A stretch of 64,000 nt of DNA from Anastatus disparis (lineage: Eukaryota; Arthropoda; Insecta; Hymenoptera; Eupelmidae): assembly GCA_017163975.1 (NCBI GenBank), contig JAFFSR010000347.1, forward strand, positions 10,297,501 to 10,361,500. Reading direction: 5' to 3'. The notes under the pieces were generated by a model. The model was not told the origin of the DNA and did not search any database. It worked only from the letters and a program-made list of their open reading frames with translations. Position 1 is the first letter of the stretch; the number at the start of each line of letters is the position of its first letter. This document shows positions 1-10,724 of the stretch, one piece after another. The translations under genes and the position numbers were made by a program.

Positions 1-3000
1 TTGTGTGCCGTGTAACAAAGGTACCAAACGTTTGGGACTCCACAAATGTCCGTCAAAATGCGAAAAATGTAAAGTTATTGGTATTTGTGATAAAAATGTC
101 GATTTAGTTAAGTGTTCTCAATGTTTATTTACTTTTTATGGACAAACATGCTTTGAGAACCATAAGAAAAAAGATTCATATAAAAAGAATTTAGCCGTTT
201 GTGACGCTGTAAAAAAATGCAGTTCGTGCGAAAAAATTATTTCTGTAGAATATGGGAAGCATACATGTGGTAATTATTACCAACGAAGATAGACGCTTAT
301 AGAAGCGTACTTCTGGGTTAAATTTTTCGTCCGATACGCTGGGTAACACTTTAACATTGTTTGTATATCTATACATATGAAAAATTTGATATATATAGAT
401 ATAAAAATACATGGGATCTAGTGGCGCCCTCAGTAGCTGGGTAACTCATTTTTGGCAGAAATTTCCCATTTAAGAGTACGCTTCTATAAGCGTCTATATT
501 CGTTGTTATTACTGTGCTACTTGTGTATGTACGCGTCCTTATAACCATAATTGTTTTATGTCGGTTGTTGAAAAAAAAAAAATTCAGAGTCTAACGAAAA
601 TCCTAATTACGCATTTTTATTTTACGATTTTGAGGCCACACAAAATAAACAAGTAGGTAGTAAGAATGATACATTCATGCATGAAGTCAATTTGTGTGTT
701 GCACAATTGTGTTGTGAAAGATGTATTGATTCGTCAATGGATACACCGTGTTTATTTTGTGGTGGTGGGGAGACATTGATTTTTAAAAATAACGTTGTGA
801 AAGATTTTGTAGATTTTATATTAAAACATGACCGGACGAGACCTAAAAGTATTAAAACGCTAATTTGTATCGCACATAATAGCAAGAGTTATGATGGGCA
901 ATTTATTTTAAAATATTTAGTAGAGAATACAAAGATAACGCCGCAAGTTGTCATGAGTGGTACAAGCATAATGCTTATGAACCTCAATAATCGCGTAAAG
1001 TTTATAGATAGTTTAAATTATTTTCATATGCGGCTCTCGGATTTACCAAATGTTTTCGGTTTCGAGGCTAGTGTAATAAAAGGTACTTTTCCTCATTTAT
1101 TCAATACGAAAGAAAATGAAAAGTACATAGGACCCATGCCAGCCGTAGAATTTTATATGCCCGAAATAATGAGTGTTTCCGATAAGAAAAAATTTTACGA
1201 ATGGCATGAGTCTATGACTTTACAGAATTACGTATTCAATTTTGAGGAGGAAATTTTAAAATATTGTAAGAGCGATGTTGACATTTTAAGAATGGCTTGC
1301 TCCTTATTTAGAAAAAGTTTTTTGGAAGTTGGGGATATATGTCCTTTTAATGAAGCTACCACGATTGCTAGTGCTTGTTAGCGTATTTTTAGGAAAAATT
1401 TCTTAAAACCTGATGTAATCGGTATAATACCACCCGGTGGGTATCGTAAAAAAAATACACACTCGCGTGAAGCGTTAGAATGGCTGATTTCTAAAGAAAT
1501 AGAAACAGGTCATGATATAATTCACGTTGGTAAAGGCGCGGAATTTAGATTACCGGAAAATATTTTAGTTGACGGTTATTTTGAAGATGTTGAAAATAGA
1601 GTTAAATATGTTTACCAGTATCACGGGTGTTTTTGGCATGGTTGCTTAATGTGCTATCAGGGCGAGAAACGGATTAAAAAATTAGAAGCTTACGGTGATA
1701 CTCATGAGGAACGTTACCAAAATACTGTTAAAGTATCGGAACTTATAAGAGAACGAGGTTATGTTTTGACTGAAATTTGGGGCTGTCAATTTCTAAAATT
1801 AAAACGTGATAATATAGAATTAAATCAAAGTATAATTAATAACCCTTTGTTATTAAATGACGTTTTGAACCCTCGAGATGCTTTTTTCGGTGGACGGACA
1901 GGAAAGACTGTTTCTTTTGTAGAAATTAAAGAGGGAGAAACGATAGATTATGTAGATATTTGTTCATTATACCCCTACGTTTGTAAAATTGGAAAATTTC
2001 CGGTTGGGCATCCTGAAATTTATGTCGGTGAAAAATGTCATATGCTGACTGGGAAATTATTTAATATTGATAATGTAGAGGGTCTTATCAAATGTCGGGT
2101 TCTCCCTCCTCGGTCATTATATTTACCAGTGTTACCTGTCCGTATGCATAAAAGGTTAATGTTTCCTCTATGTCGAGCATGCTGCGAAGAATTAAACAGT
2201 AACGACTGTCAACATGAAAATATCGCGGATAGAGAGTTCACGGGTACTTGGGTATCGGACGAAGTTAAAAAAGCCGTTGAATTAGGTTATCGAATAACTG
2301 CTATTTACGAAATATGGCAGTATAAAACGGTTCAATATAATTCGAAAGATAAACAAGGGGGTCTTTTCGCGGAGTATATTAATACTTTTTTGAAAATAAA
2401 ACAACAGGCTAGCGGCTGGCCTTCCAATTGCGAAAACGAACAAGCACGTGCCGCGTATATTGAAGAATATGAAGAAAAAGAAAACATAGTGCTGGATAAG
2501 GATAAAATTTAAAAAAATCCAGGGTTACGTTTTCTCGCGAAACTTTGCTTAAATTCATTTTGGGGTAAATTTGGGCAGCGAGATAACTTAGGTACTACGG
2601 AAATTATTAATAACGGTCAAAAATTAAGCGAAATCGTTGGTAGCTCTGATAAAGAATTGACAAATATATTGCCAATTAACCAAGAAGCTTTTTACATTAC
2701 TTGGCGTTTCAAAGAAAACGAATACAAACCAAACACCATGACAAACGTAGCTATAGCCGCATATACTACAGCTCAAGCGCACTTAAAATTGTACACGTAC
2801 TTGCAAAAATTAGGGGAGCGGGTTTTGTATTACGACACCGACTCGTGTATATATATTAACAGAAATACACCTAACGAGTACAAAGTTCCCACTGGAAGAC
2901 TCTTAGGTGATATGACAAACGAGCTGGAGGGTTACGGTAAAAATAGTTACATAACATCTTTTTGTTCGGCGGGGCCAAAATTTTATTCTTATATCGTAAA

Positions 3001-3295
3001 AAGGGATGACGGCACAATACATGAGATTTGCAAGGTTAAAGGGATAACCCTCAACAGTTCTACAGAAAAACTCATAAATCATAAACAAATAAAATCTTTG
3101 GTTTTAAAAAATAAGAATGAAATAGTTCATTCTTTTACAGCTATTCGACGAACTGCATTACACGACGTCGTCACAAAAACAGTTTCTAAAACTTGCCGCG
3201 TTAATAGTATTAAAAGAAAAAACGTAAATGAATGTACATCCTATCCGTATGGATACAAAAAAATATGTAAAGAAAATTATGTTGATAATAAATAA
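1..3295 (+). pseudogene. Polinton 1 DNA polymerase B, 5'-partial and broken
   Basis: This is a protein-primed family B DNA polymerase of Polinton/Maverick type, which would replicate the element. A Cys-rich segment with several CxxC pairs occupies about 5-290. Exonuclease motif I (Asp-Phe-Glu) is at 626-634. Palm motif A (DxxSLYP) is at 1955-1975, the K-x3-NS-x-WG motif at about 2540-2566, and motif C (YYDTDS) at 2828-2845. From about 587 all of this is in one frame, but TAG at 1379-1381 and TAA at 2510-2512 interrupt it. A MITE at 281-507 splits the Cys-rich part, and the frame across the A-run near 571-582 is unclear. The N-terminus lies outside the window. The homologous gene at 27020-30926 shows the same domain order. 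All palm residues are present, so the decay looks fairly recent. Confidence 0.9.
281..507. mobile_element. MITE inserted in polymerase gene
   Basis: This is a 227-bp non-coding insertion with near-perfect terminal inverted repeats of about 30 bp (left end CAACGAAGATAGACGC, right end its complement with one change). A direct repeat TTATTAC (274-280 and 508-514) looks like a 7-bp target duplication. Polymerase coding sequence ends at the left border and resumes at the right one, as judged by comparison with the second polymerase copy. The superfamily is not identified; 7-9 bp duplications occur in hAT and Mutator-type elements. Confidence 0.8.
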
Positions 3296-3341
3296 TAATA
3301 ATAAATACAATGTTTTAATTTTATTTTAATTTTTATTTCCA

Positions 3342-3887
3342 GTATGTTTAGCACGGAGCGTTGAACATCAGCGGTTTTTAAAATGCAAAAATTGCAAAAA
3401 TTGTAATATTCCCAGTTGTAAGTTTTTCCCCGATTATAAAAAATCTTTAGAAGGATTAGCGTTACACCGAGTGTTTCACGATTTACTAGTTTTAAAAAAA
3501 GACAAAAATAGTGAAAAAGAATTTAATAAAATGAAAAAGGTTTTAGAAAGATATGTAAGAGTATGTAGAGTGCAATTATCTGTACAGATTCTTTTTTTGT
3601 ATAAGAGGGAAAATTGTGCAGTTTGCGATGATTTTAAATGTGAAGATAAGGGTAAAATTATTAAAGAAGTAAATTACGAGGAAGTTTACACGGCCACGAA
3701 CATTAGCGCAGAGAAACTTTTAGATTTTCTTTTGCATAGAGAAATACTATCTTTACGTTTCACAATTTCAAATCTAAGAAAAGTCCAGGATTACACAGAG
3801 AATCCAGTTTGTCCTGTTCACGTTAACGACGATTGTTATATATTCTTACCCACTAACGATTTCAAAGTGAGGAAGCAATATTATTAA
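3342..3887 (+). CDS. Unknown Cys-rich ORF after polymerase
   Basis: I do not recognise this product. The frame is open from just after a good 3' splice-site-like sequence (pyrimidine-rich tract and CAG, AG at 3341-3342) to TAA at 3887. There is no convincing ATG at the start, so it may be a 3' exon. Near the N-terminus lies a C-x2-C-x2-C-x4-C cluster, which could bind metal. The middle is Lys/Glu-rich and probably helical, and two more Cys pairs (CAVC, CPVH) follow. It lies 46 bases after the polymerase stop. Element 2 has an ORF at the matching place (26446-26799), but the two do not look homologous. The coding assignment rests on an uninterrupted frame of about 180 codons in AT-rich DNA, so it is moderate. 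Confidence 0.45.
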   Translation, partial: VCLARSVEHQRFLKCKNCKNCNIPSCKFFPDYKKSLEGLALHRVFHDLLVLKKDKNSEKEFNKMKKVLERYVRVCRVQLSVQILFLYKRENCAVCDDFKCEDKGKIIKEVNYEEVYTATNISAEKLLDFLLHREILSLRFTISNLRKVQDYTENPVCPVHVNDDCYIFLPTNDFKVRKQYY

Positions 3888-3997
3888 AACAAGGGCTTTA
3901 AAAATCAACTAGTATTAAGTTGTAATGTGTATTTGTATGATAGGCGTTTAACATTAATATAAAATTGTATTTGATTTTTAAAATAAATAAATTTTTT

Positions 3998-4074
<77 letters not shown>

Positions 4075-4478
4075 GTACCGAAGATAATAATTTGAATCAT
4101 TATTAACCTTCCCCACCCTCCTATTCCTTTACTTTGAAACATTTACAGAAAATAAATGAATAATAATAATAATTACGGTATCGTTAAACAGTAAATTTTG
4201 TAAATTAAAATTATAATAATTCATATTGAAATTACACTAGCACGAATAAGCTGACATGAACTATTTAGCTAACAACGGACCGCGTGCTGTATATTAGCTT
4301 ATATATTTATGTAAATCTAGATTTCCAAACTCATTATTCTAGAATCTTCCGGGGTGTACGTACGAATATTAGCTATTCTCGTACGTACCGCAAGCGCGCG
4401 CCGGGGCCCCCACCGCTAAAATTGATTACTTAATTTGAAAAAATAATAATAATAATAATAATAATAATAAGAATAAAA
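3888..4478. other. AT-rich spacer with microsatellites
   Basis: No gene is seen here. The spacer holds a pure (TA)n run at about 4000-4068, a short GC-rich patch around 4385-4415, and an (AAT)n run at about 4441-4470 directly before the ATPase start codon. Confidence 0.7.
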
Positions 4479-4933
4479 ATGACATTAGCTTGGAAACACC
4501 CATGGACCTCTATGATTTGTGGTCCAACAGGTTGTGGTAAGACGCATTTCGTAAAAAAATTTTTTCGGTTTATTGACAGTATGTCCGACACGACTTTTGC
4601 TCGAAAAATGCTATATTATTCCGAATGGCAAGATGGTTATTTAGAATACGGTAAAGATGTTGAATTCCATGAAGGTTTACCTCAAAATGAAGATTTTGCG
4701 TCTGACCCTCGGCCAAAATTAGTTGTTCAAATTCAAAATTTTTACAAGAGTCTTATTACGATGCTACAAATGTAGCACATGGTTCTTTGTTGTTAGATTT
4801 AAAACAAAGCACAGCAGAAACCTGTAGAGTACGGACTAACATATTTCCTGACGATACACACCACTACGTGTACGTTCCACGAGATATAAAGAGAGGTGTC
4901 ACGGGTGATAATTTTTCAGTGTTACGTGTATAA
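4479..4933 (+). pseudogene. Polinton 1 packaging ATPase, internally deleted
   Basis: This is a genome-packaging ATPase of the FtsK/HerA family, the motor of Polinton-type virions. It starts at ATG 4479, and the N-terminus carries an intact Walker A loop (GPTGCGKT, residues about 12-19). After a stretch matching residues 1-75 of the second copy, the sequence jumps to the C-terminal part in another frame, so roughly 100 codons with Walker B are missing. The C-terminal piece ends with TAA overlapping the next gene's ATG (TAATG at 4931-4935). The same overlap style (TGATG) links the two genes in element 2, which supports the assignment of both ends. Confidence 0.85.
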
Positions 4934-5292
4934 TGGCTGTGGTAAGATAAAAAAAATCGCTCGATCCCAAAATAGCACATGCTTTACACGCCCTTTATCA
5001 TTTGAATAAAGAACAACGCAGAGCTATTTTAAAACTTGCTGATCGTAAAATAGTTAAAGGTATTTGTGAGTGTGCTTTGAATACTTTAAAAGGTACTGTA
5101 CATTTAACACCTTCTCAAAAACAAAAGTTAGTTAAACATAAAAAAGTTCTGAGAAATTTAAGCGATCGGGAGTCTAAATCGTGGAAAAGCAAGAAACGTC
5201 TAATCGTACAGAAAGGTGATGGTTTCTTAACAGCTTTACTTGCACCTGTATTAGGAACTATAATATCCGCTCTTATCCCCACTCGTTCTTAA
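4933..5292 (+). pseudogene. Polinton 1 small basic protein with hydrophobic C-terminus
   Basis: This is a conserved small Polinton gene between the ATPase and the next virion-type gene. It starts at ATG 4933, and an in-frame TAA at codon 6 (4948-4950) breaks it. The rest is open to 5292. A helical region carries a conserved I-C-E-C-A-L-N core (residues about 40-50). A Lys/Arg-rich segment follows, then a C-terminal hydrophobic stretch (GFLTALLAPVLGTIIS). The copy at 25328-25681 has the same plan. Basic followed by hydrophobic resembles the adenovirus core peptide X layout. That is a layout comparison only, and homology is not shown. Confidence 0.6.
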
Positions 5293-5299
5293 TATAAAA

Positions 5300-6196
5300 A
5301 TGCAGCATGCACGTAAAATGGTTCTAGTACCTCAAGACAGTATACAAAAACTTCTTCATACAAACGTTCCCGAGGTCTCGTCGCAAAATGTTGAGCCTGA
5401 TAAAAAAAATACTGTTCAAACACCAGGCAGTCATCTTACAAGATTAGACATAGAAATGAGTGATATCTTAAACTCGCAAGAAACTGATGAGCGTACAAAA
5501 TGGTCAAAATATCAACAAGTTTTACAACGATATTTATATTTTTTAGATGATTTAAAAAAAAGTTTAAATAATGTTAGTAAAAATGAACAAGGATTGGAAA
5601 ATGGAATAGATTTTGAAATAATAATATCATCTGTGCCTGTAACATATAGACGTAAGGCTGAATTGATGGTTCAATTTTTAAAAAGTCCTAATATTTCTTC
5701 AAGAATTACATGGAATGACCGTGGTATAGTTTCGATAGATGGAGCTGTTCTCGAAGGTTCTAATATAGTAGATTTAATTAACGATGCTGTCCGTAGTAGA
5801 AAAGGTGTAAAAGCTACAGGTCGTTAGCATTTCGCGTGGTTTTTACGAGATGTAGGTATACCATTAGAATGTATTGGTAATTTAGCTTTTTACAAAGAAG
5901 GACAAAAATTTGAACAAGCAGTAAATTATAGTAATAGGTCTTTAGGAACACCACAAACAAGTTTTAATAATTCGTTATTACATAATACAAAAAGACATAC
6001 TTCTACACCTATGCCTAAAAATAAAAATAAAAATTTGTCAATAGAAAATGATACGTATGACGATGCTACAGTAATTAATAAAGAAATGATCAGTGGGGAC
6101 GATGATTCGTAGACTACTCTGAACAGAAAGAAACGTGTTAAAAGAAATACAGAAACAGAGCAAAAGGGCGGTGGCTGGTTGAGTTTTTCATTTTAA
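5300..6196 (+). pseudogene. Polinton 1 conserved virion-type protein, two nonsense codons
   Basis: This gene pairs with 24614-25327 in element 2. Shared blocks are an N-terminal KMVLVPQ-like segment, a block ending ...RLDIEMSDILNS (residues about 40-55), a Tyr-rich helix (YQQVLQRYLYF) and a later segment around VSIDGAVLEGSNI. It starts at ATG 5300, 8 bases after the previous gene. TAG at 5825-5827 and TAG at 6110-6112 interrupt an otherwise open frame that ends at TAA 6194-6196. The first is likely a C-to-T change of a Gln codon, since element 2 has Gln at the aligned place. The C-terminus ends in a short Gly/Trp-rich tail. Its function is unknown. The conserved position suggests a structural or core role. 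Confidence 0.6.
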
Positions 6197-6218
6197 ATAA
6201 ATGAATAAATAAATAAAA

Positions 6219-7307
6219 ATGATGGATCTTAATAAGCAATTACTTAACAAAATTTATTATAATGTTAATGAACCCGCTGGTTATGCTGGAGAACGCCGCC
6301 TTGTAAATAAGACTAAAAATTCAGTTGGTAAAAAAAATATACACAAGTGGTTGCAAGCACAAGATGCTTATACTTTACACAAGCCTGTTCATAAAAAATT
6401 TCCTCGTCTTCATTACAATGTTGCTGAAATGGATTCTGTATGGGAAGGTGATTTAATTGACTTAGAATCATTAAAATCTTATAATGATGGATTTTCATAC
6501 TTACTTGTAGTCATCGATGTTCTCAGCAAATACGTATGGGTAGTACCCTTGAAGGATAAATCATGTTCACAAGTCACTGACGCTTTTAAAAAAATTATTT
6601 TAAATAAAAATGAACGAATTCCTAAAATGTTTCAAACTGACAAGGGAAAAGAATTCGTCGGTCAAAAAATGCAAAAATTTCTAAAAATAAATAATATTAT
6701 ACATCGTGTTGCGCGTAATCCCGATGTAAAAGCAGCTATTGTCGAAAGATTTAACCGTACCTTAAAGGAAAAAATGTGGCGATATTTCACACATCAAAAT
6801 TCTAAACGTTACATAGATATTTTACCTCAACTTGTAAATAGCTACAATAACGCATATCATTCTACAATAAAGATGGCGCCTGCAGCAGTTACAATATTTA
6901 ATGCAGATATTGCAAAGAAAAATATGGATTCAAGATATAAAACAGTTGATAGAGAAGCTAAATACTCAGAAGGTGACTTTGTTCGAATTAGTCGAACCAA
7001 AGGTACCTTCGAGAAAGATTATTTAGCAAATTGGTCGGAAGAAATTTTTAAAATAACTAGAGTCTTAAAACATAGAAAACCACCTGTGTATGAAATAGAA
7101 GATCTCGATGGTTAATCTATAGACGGTATTTTTTACGAAGAAGAACTTAACGTTATTCTAAAAGATATCAGAAATTCCGAATATAAAATTGATAAAATAA
7201 TAAAAACAAGTGGTTCAGCTCGTAGAAAAAAATATTTTGTAAGTTGGGTCGGATATCCTAGTAAATTTAATTCTTGGGTGTTAGCTAAAGATATAAAAAA
7301 TATATAA
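6219..7307 (+). pseudogene. Polinton 1 integrase with chromodomain, one nonsense codon
   Basis: This is a retrovirus-like DDE integrase of Polinton type, which inserts element DNA. It starts at ATG 6219. The catalytic Asp in WEGDLIDL (residue about 78), the Asp in FQTDKGKEF and the Glu in VERFNRTLK (34 residues after it) are all present. TAA at 7113-7115 interrupts the frame. In-frame sequence then continues to TAA 7305-7307 and carries a chromodomain-like segment (KYFVSWVGYPSKFNSW). The second copy (22699-24087) has the same arrangement. The next gene starts 2 bases downstream at ATG 7310. The core is intact, so only the C-terminal domain is cut off. Confidence 0.92.
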
Positions 7308-7309
7308 AC

Positions 7310-8130
7310 ATGAAAACACAATTTTATATGATACTACCTAGTAATAGTAGTATGAGTGTTTTTCCTAACAACACTACATCTTGTTATACTACAAAATTAC
7401 CTCAAGAAATTAATTTACGAGGATCTTGGGAAGTTGGTGTCACAAAAATTCATTTTCCACGCTCATTCTTACATTTAACAGAAAAAGAAAGAGAAATTGA
7501 AGTTTCATCTATTTCACCGCCTCTCTTAAAGGATAACTCTCAGTAAACCAACTTGTCGATATAGAATATAAAACAGTTACAATTCCTTATGGTGTATATT
7601 CCGGTATATCGGAATTTTTAGAAAAAATAAATAATGCATTAAGCGAAACACATATATCATTTAAATTGTCAGTAGAACATAACAACACCTACGTATACGT
7701 TGAAAAGACATGTGATTCAGAAAAATGTATGTTTGAGCACTCTATAAAAATGAACCGTGCAGTTTGGGATATTTTAGGCTTTGCTGAAATAAAAGGATAT
7801 TTAAACATTGATTTACACGATCCCCTTGCTACTCGACCAGCAAATATTTTTAACGCATTACCTAGACAATTATTTATTTACTCAGATATATGTGAACCTT
7901 GTATCGTAGGTGACGTACAAACAACTTTATTACGTATTGTACCTGTAAACTACAAGGATTATGTATTTGCTTCTAATCAATATCAAATTTTTACACCTAT
8001 AAATTATATACCCCTCATAAGAAATAGTTTCAGAACAATCACTATAGATATAAGAGATCATCTCGGTCGTATCATACCATTCGAGTGTGGTACGTCGACT
8101 GTAACACTACATTTTAGACAAGTTGCATAA
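7310..8130 (+). pseudogene. Polinton 1 penton-like minor capsid protein, frameshifted
   Basis: The N-terminus (MILPSNSSMSVFPNNTT) and C-terminus (TIDIRDHLGRIIPFECG ... VTLHF) match the intact 267-codon gene at 21899-22702. This family is widespread in metazoan Polintons and is best explained as the single jelly-roll penton or minor capsid protein. That assignment is family knowledge and not readable from motifs. The first part (frame of 7310) stops at 7544-7546. The rest is open in another frame from about 7535 to 8130. A single small indel near 7535-7545 therefore explains the break, and nothing else is lost. Confidence 0.7.
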
Positions 8131-8146
8131 CAAAAATAAAATAAAA

Positions 8147-8660
8147 ATGAATCATTATATTGAACATTATGATAGTCAAGTTGGTCAAGGGGGTATTCAA
8201 CATGTTTACGTTGGATCACCATATCAAAAAGGACATGGAGGTATAGGTCGATTTCTTGGAGGACTTTTTTCGTAAAGCACTTCCTTTTTTAAAACGTGGT
8301 GCTCGCGTTGTTGGAAAAGAAGCCCTTAAAGCAGGTATTAACATTATCGATGATGTTGGTAGTCATAATATTCCTTTTAGAGAAGCACTACGCAATAGAG
8401 CACGTGAATCAGGCAAGAATTTAAAAAGAAAGGCAGAAGAGAAAATAGAAAGTTTAATGGAAGGTTCTGGTTATAAAAAACGTGTAAGAAGGCGTAAGAA
8501 TCAGTCGGGAGCTAAACGTCGTGTGAAACGTATCTCGTCATCAGCTTTGAAAAGAAAAAGGAAAACAAGAAAAAATAATAAAAATAAACAGACTAAAAAA
8601 AGAAAAATTAACAAGAAACATAAGAAACGTTCAGTAACCGATATTTTTGGACCTGCATAA
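8147..8660 (+). pseudogene. Polinton 1 basic amphipathic virion protein, frameshifted
   Basis: This is a small gene between the penton-like and capsid-like genes, starting at ATG 8147. The N-terminal 40 codons end with a Gly-rich HGGIGRFLGGLF segment. A T-run at about 8265-8270 shifts the frame, and the rest continues in another frame to TAA 8660. The centre is an amphipathic helix region (KALPFLKRGARVVGKEALKAG) and the C-terminal half is a very Lys/Arg-rich tail of about 60 residues. The layout recalls adenovirus membrane-lytic and DNA-binding minor proteins, but that is inference. The copy at 21348-21887 has the same plan and is also frameshifted. Confidence 0.6.
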
Positions 8661-8667
8661 TTTCAAA

Positions 8668-10002
8668 ATGGCATTTTTACATACACATTCTTGGGAATGT
8701 AATAAATCAGAATCAGATTTATTTACTCTTCCACCCACTCAAACGGCTATAGAATCAACACAATGGGTCGAATACAAACCTGTGACCACCATTTCTGAAG
8801 ATTCGTATTTAGAATTTGTTGTACCAGGAAATTCAGATGATTACATTGATTTAGCTCACACTATGCTTAGTCTTAGCGTACGTCTTGAAAAAGGAAAAGA
8901 TCTTATAGGTGATGATACGTTAGTTACACCTGTAAATAACTTTTTACATAGTATGTTCAATCAAGTCGATATATTCTTTAACCAAAAGGCTGTATCACCA
9001 CCTAGCAATGCTTACGCTTATCGAGCATATATTGAAACACTGCTTAATTATTCCGAAGAAGCTAAAAAATCACATTTAACTACAGCATTATGGTATGGCG
9101 ATACCCCTGGTGAAATGGATGACGCATTGGTAAAAAGAAAAGATAATAACAGTCTACTTTCGAAAAATATTGGAGCTAATAAACGTAATCTTTTTGTCAA
9201 AGGTGGAAAAATTTTAGATTTGTTAGGCCACTTACATTGCGATGTTTTTAATCAAGAAAAATTTCTCCTTAATGGTGTAAAAATGAGAGTACGACTCATC
9301 CGCTCAAAAGACGCTTTTTGCCTGATAGATCATGACGCTCAAAATGTGAAAGTACGTATAATGGATACATCATTACGTGTACGCAGAGCTAAAATTAATC
9401 CAGGAATTTTACTTGCACATTCAAAAGTATTATCTAAAGGAACAGCTAAATACCCATTAACACGTGTAGAGGTTAAGTCATTTACTTTACATACAGGAGT
9501 CACAGAAGAAACTTTAGATAATATTATTCTTGGACAATTACCTAAACGTATAATAATTGGTTTAGTGTCAAATAGTGCGTTTAATGGTAGTAGAAAAGAA
9601 AACCCATTTAACTTTCAACATTTTAATCTTAATTATCTTGCTTTAAATGTCGATGGAATACAAATTCCTAGTAAGCCTATTCAACCCAATTATCCCGACA
9701 CATTCATTGATGGATATCATACTTTATTTAGTGGGACAGGAATTCACTTTATGAATGAAGGAAACTCTATTTCAAGAGATGCTTACCCAAATGGTTATTG
9801 TCTATATGCTTTTGACTTGACCCCAGATCTTTCGGCTAATTGTAACACCCATTGGAATTTAGTTAAAACAGGTGCAGTCCGTTTAGAATTACGCTTCGAT
9901 CAAGTTCTGAAAAATGCCGTGAATTGCATAGTTTACACAGAATACGATAACGTGCTTGAAATAGACGCGTCGCGACAAGTTATTATTGATTTTAATGGGT
10001 AA
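8668..10002 (+). CDS. Polinton 1 major capsid-like protein, intact
   Basis: This is an open frame of 444 codons from ATG 8668 (MAFLHTHSWECNKSE) to TAA 10002. It begins 7 bases after the previous gene. The protein belongs to the family called F54H12.2-like in invertebrate annotations. In Polintons it is the likely double jelly-roll major capsid (hexon) protein. I assign this from family knowledge and gene position, not from structure. Recognisable conserved blocks are TQTAIESTQWVEYKP near residue 25, the QVDIFFNQK block near residue 105, YAYRAYIETLLNY near 120, and HTLFSGTGIHFMNEGN near 355. It is the only large gene of element 1 without a break. Codon use is strongly A/T-ending, unlike the copy in element 2. 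Confidence 0.75.
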   Translation: MAFLHTHSWECNKSESDLFTLPPTQTAIESTQWVEYKPVTTISEDSYLEFVVPGNSDDYIDLAHTMLSLSVRLEKGKDLIGDDTLVTPVNNFLHSMFNQVDIFFNQKAVSPPSNAYAYRAYIETLLNYSEEAKKSHLTTALWYGDTPGEMDDALVKRKDNNSLLSKNIGANKRNLFVKGGKILDLLGHLHCDVFNQEKFLLNGVKMRVRLIRSKDAFCLIDHDAQNVKVRIMDTSLRVRRAKINPGILLAHSKVLSKGTAKYPLTRVEVKSFTLHTGVTEETLDNIILGQLPKRIIIGLVSNSAFNGSRKENPFNFQHFNLNYLALNVDGIQIPSKPIQPNYPDTFIDGYHTLFSGTGIHFMNEGNSISRDAYPNGYCLYAFDLTPDLSANCNTHWNLVKTGAVRLELRFDQVLKNAVNCIVYTEYDNVLEIDASRQVIIDFNG

Positions 10003-10277
10003 ATAATGATACTTGAAATAGACGTGTCACGACAAGTTTTCCGATTTAAGGCGACTACGGAAGTTCGGTTCGATTTCATTTTGTAGTTTACAAATTACTC
10101 TTTCAATTTCTAAAATTTTTTGAATTTTTTAATTTTCCACCATTTATTATAATCCGTAGAATGGTGGAAAATTAAAAAATCTGAAAAATTTTACATATTG
10201 AAAGAGTAATTTGTAAACTCAAAAATAAAACCTAACCTAAAATCCGAAGTCGCCTTAATGGGTGAATAATACTTTCA
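9955..10277 (+). repeat. 57-bp duplication of capsid gene end
   Basis: The last codons and stop of the capsid-like gene (9955-10011) are repeated directly afterwards from 10012 with a few changes. The second copy is interrupted by a MITE at 10046-10258 and then finishes with TGGGTGAATAATACTT. The duplication is therefore older than the MITE. Confidence 0.8.
10046..10258. mobile_element. TTAA-flanked fold-back MITE
   Basis: The insertion is bounded by TTAA on both sides (10046-10049 and 10255-10258). Its ends are inverted (AAGGCGACTACGGA against TCCGAAGTCGCCTT), and the interior also folds back on itself around 10140-10160. The empty site is readable from the neighbouring duplicate (ATTTTAATGGG), which confirms TTAA as the target. 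TTAA targeting suggests mobilisation by a piggyBac-type transposase. Confidence 0.85.
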
Positions 10278-10386
10278 CTAAATTTCAAAATGAACTTTCT
10301 ATTTTCTTTTTGGTTATTACGTCACTGGAAAGTATCACTAATTAGGAGGAAGGGTAAAATATAACACAAAATAAAGTAGGGCGCTT

Positions 10387-10394
10387 TATATAAA
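10387..10394 (+). promoter_or_regulatory. Candidate TATA box
   Basis: TATATAAA stands 79-86 bases before ATG 10473. An initiator-like GCAGTT at about 10416 sits about 30 bases downstream, the usual insect TATA-to-start distance. Transcription is not demonstrated. Confidence 0.4.
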
Positions 10395-10472
10395 TTCAGC
10401 TGAAGACACGGTTAAGCAGTTAAAAGTTATTCAATTTTCAAACAGTCAACATACGTACAGACCTCGAGAACT

Positions 10473-10724
10473 ATGGACTATATTATTGACGTTCAAGGTT
10501 TTCACGACATTAATAATAAATTAATTATAAAAGAAATAGCTGTAGCATCTCTAGACAAAGATTACGTTTCGCATTGGATAACATCTCCACCTTATTCATT
10601 TACCGATTTACCTATCAGAACTCAAGTTTTCAATAACTGGCTCACCAATAACTACCATGGAATCGAATGGTTTGAAGGAGATGTTCCTCACCGACAACTT
10701 TATTCTTTATATAATTATATTTAA
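10473..10724 (+). pseudogene. Polinton 1 truncated 'VDIQ' protein
   Basis: This is an ATG-initiated fragment of 83 codons. It matches residues 1-78 of the 217-codon gene at 19265-19918 (shared: DYIIDVQGF/DVVVDIQCL start, HWI, NNWL, YHGIEWFEGDV). Homology stops at about 10700, and the following sequence is unrelated and AT-rich. The truncation may therefore mark the break at the right end of element 1. The function of the family is unknown to me. It sits directly before the protease gene in element 2. Confidence 0.65.

Noticed and set aside
1..7307. Reassigned stop codons (alternative code) in Polinton 1
   Set aside because: All three stop types, frameshifts, a deletion and a MITE occur, and a nuclear insect locus gives no reason for a different code. 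Decay explains it.
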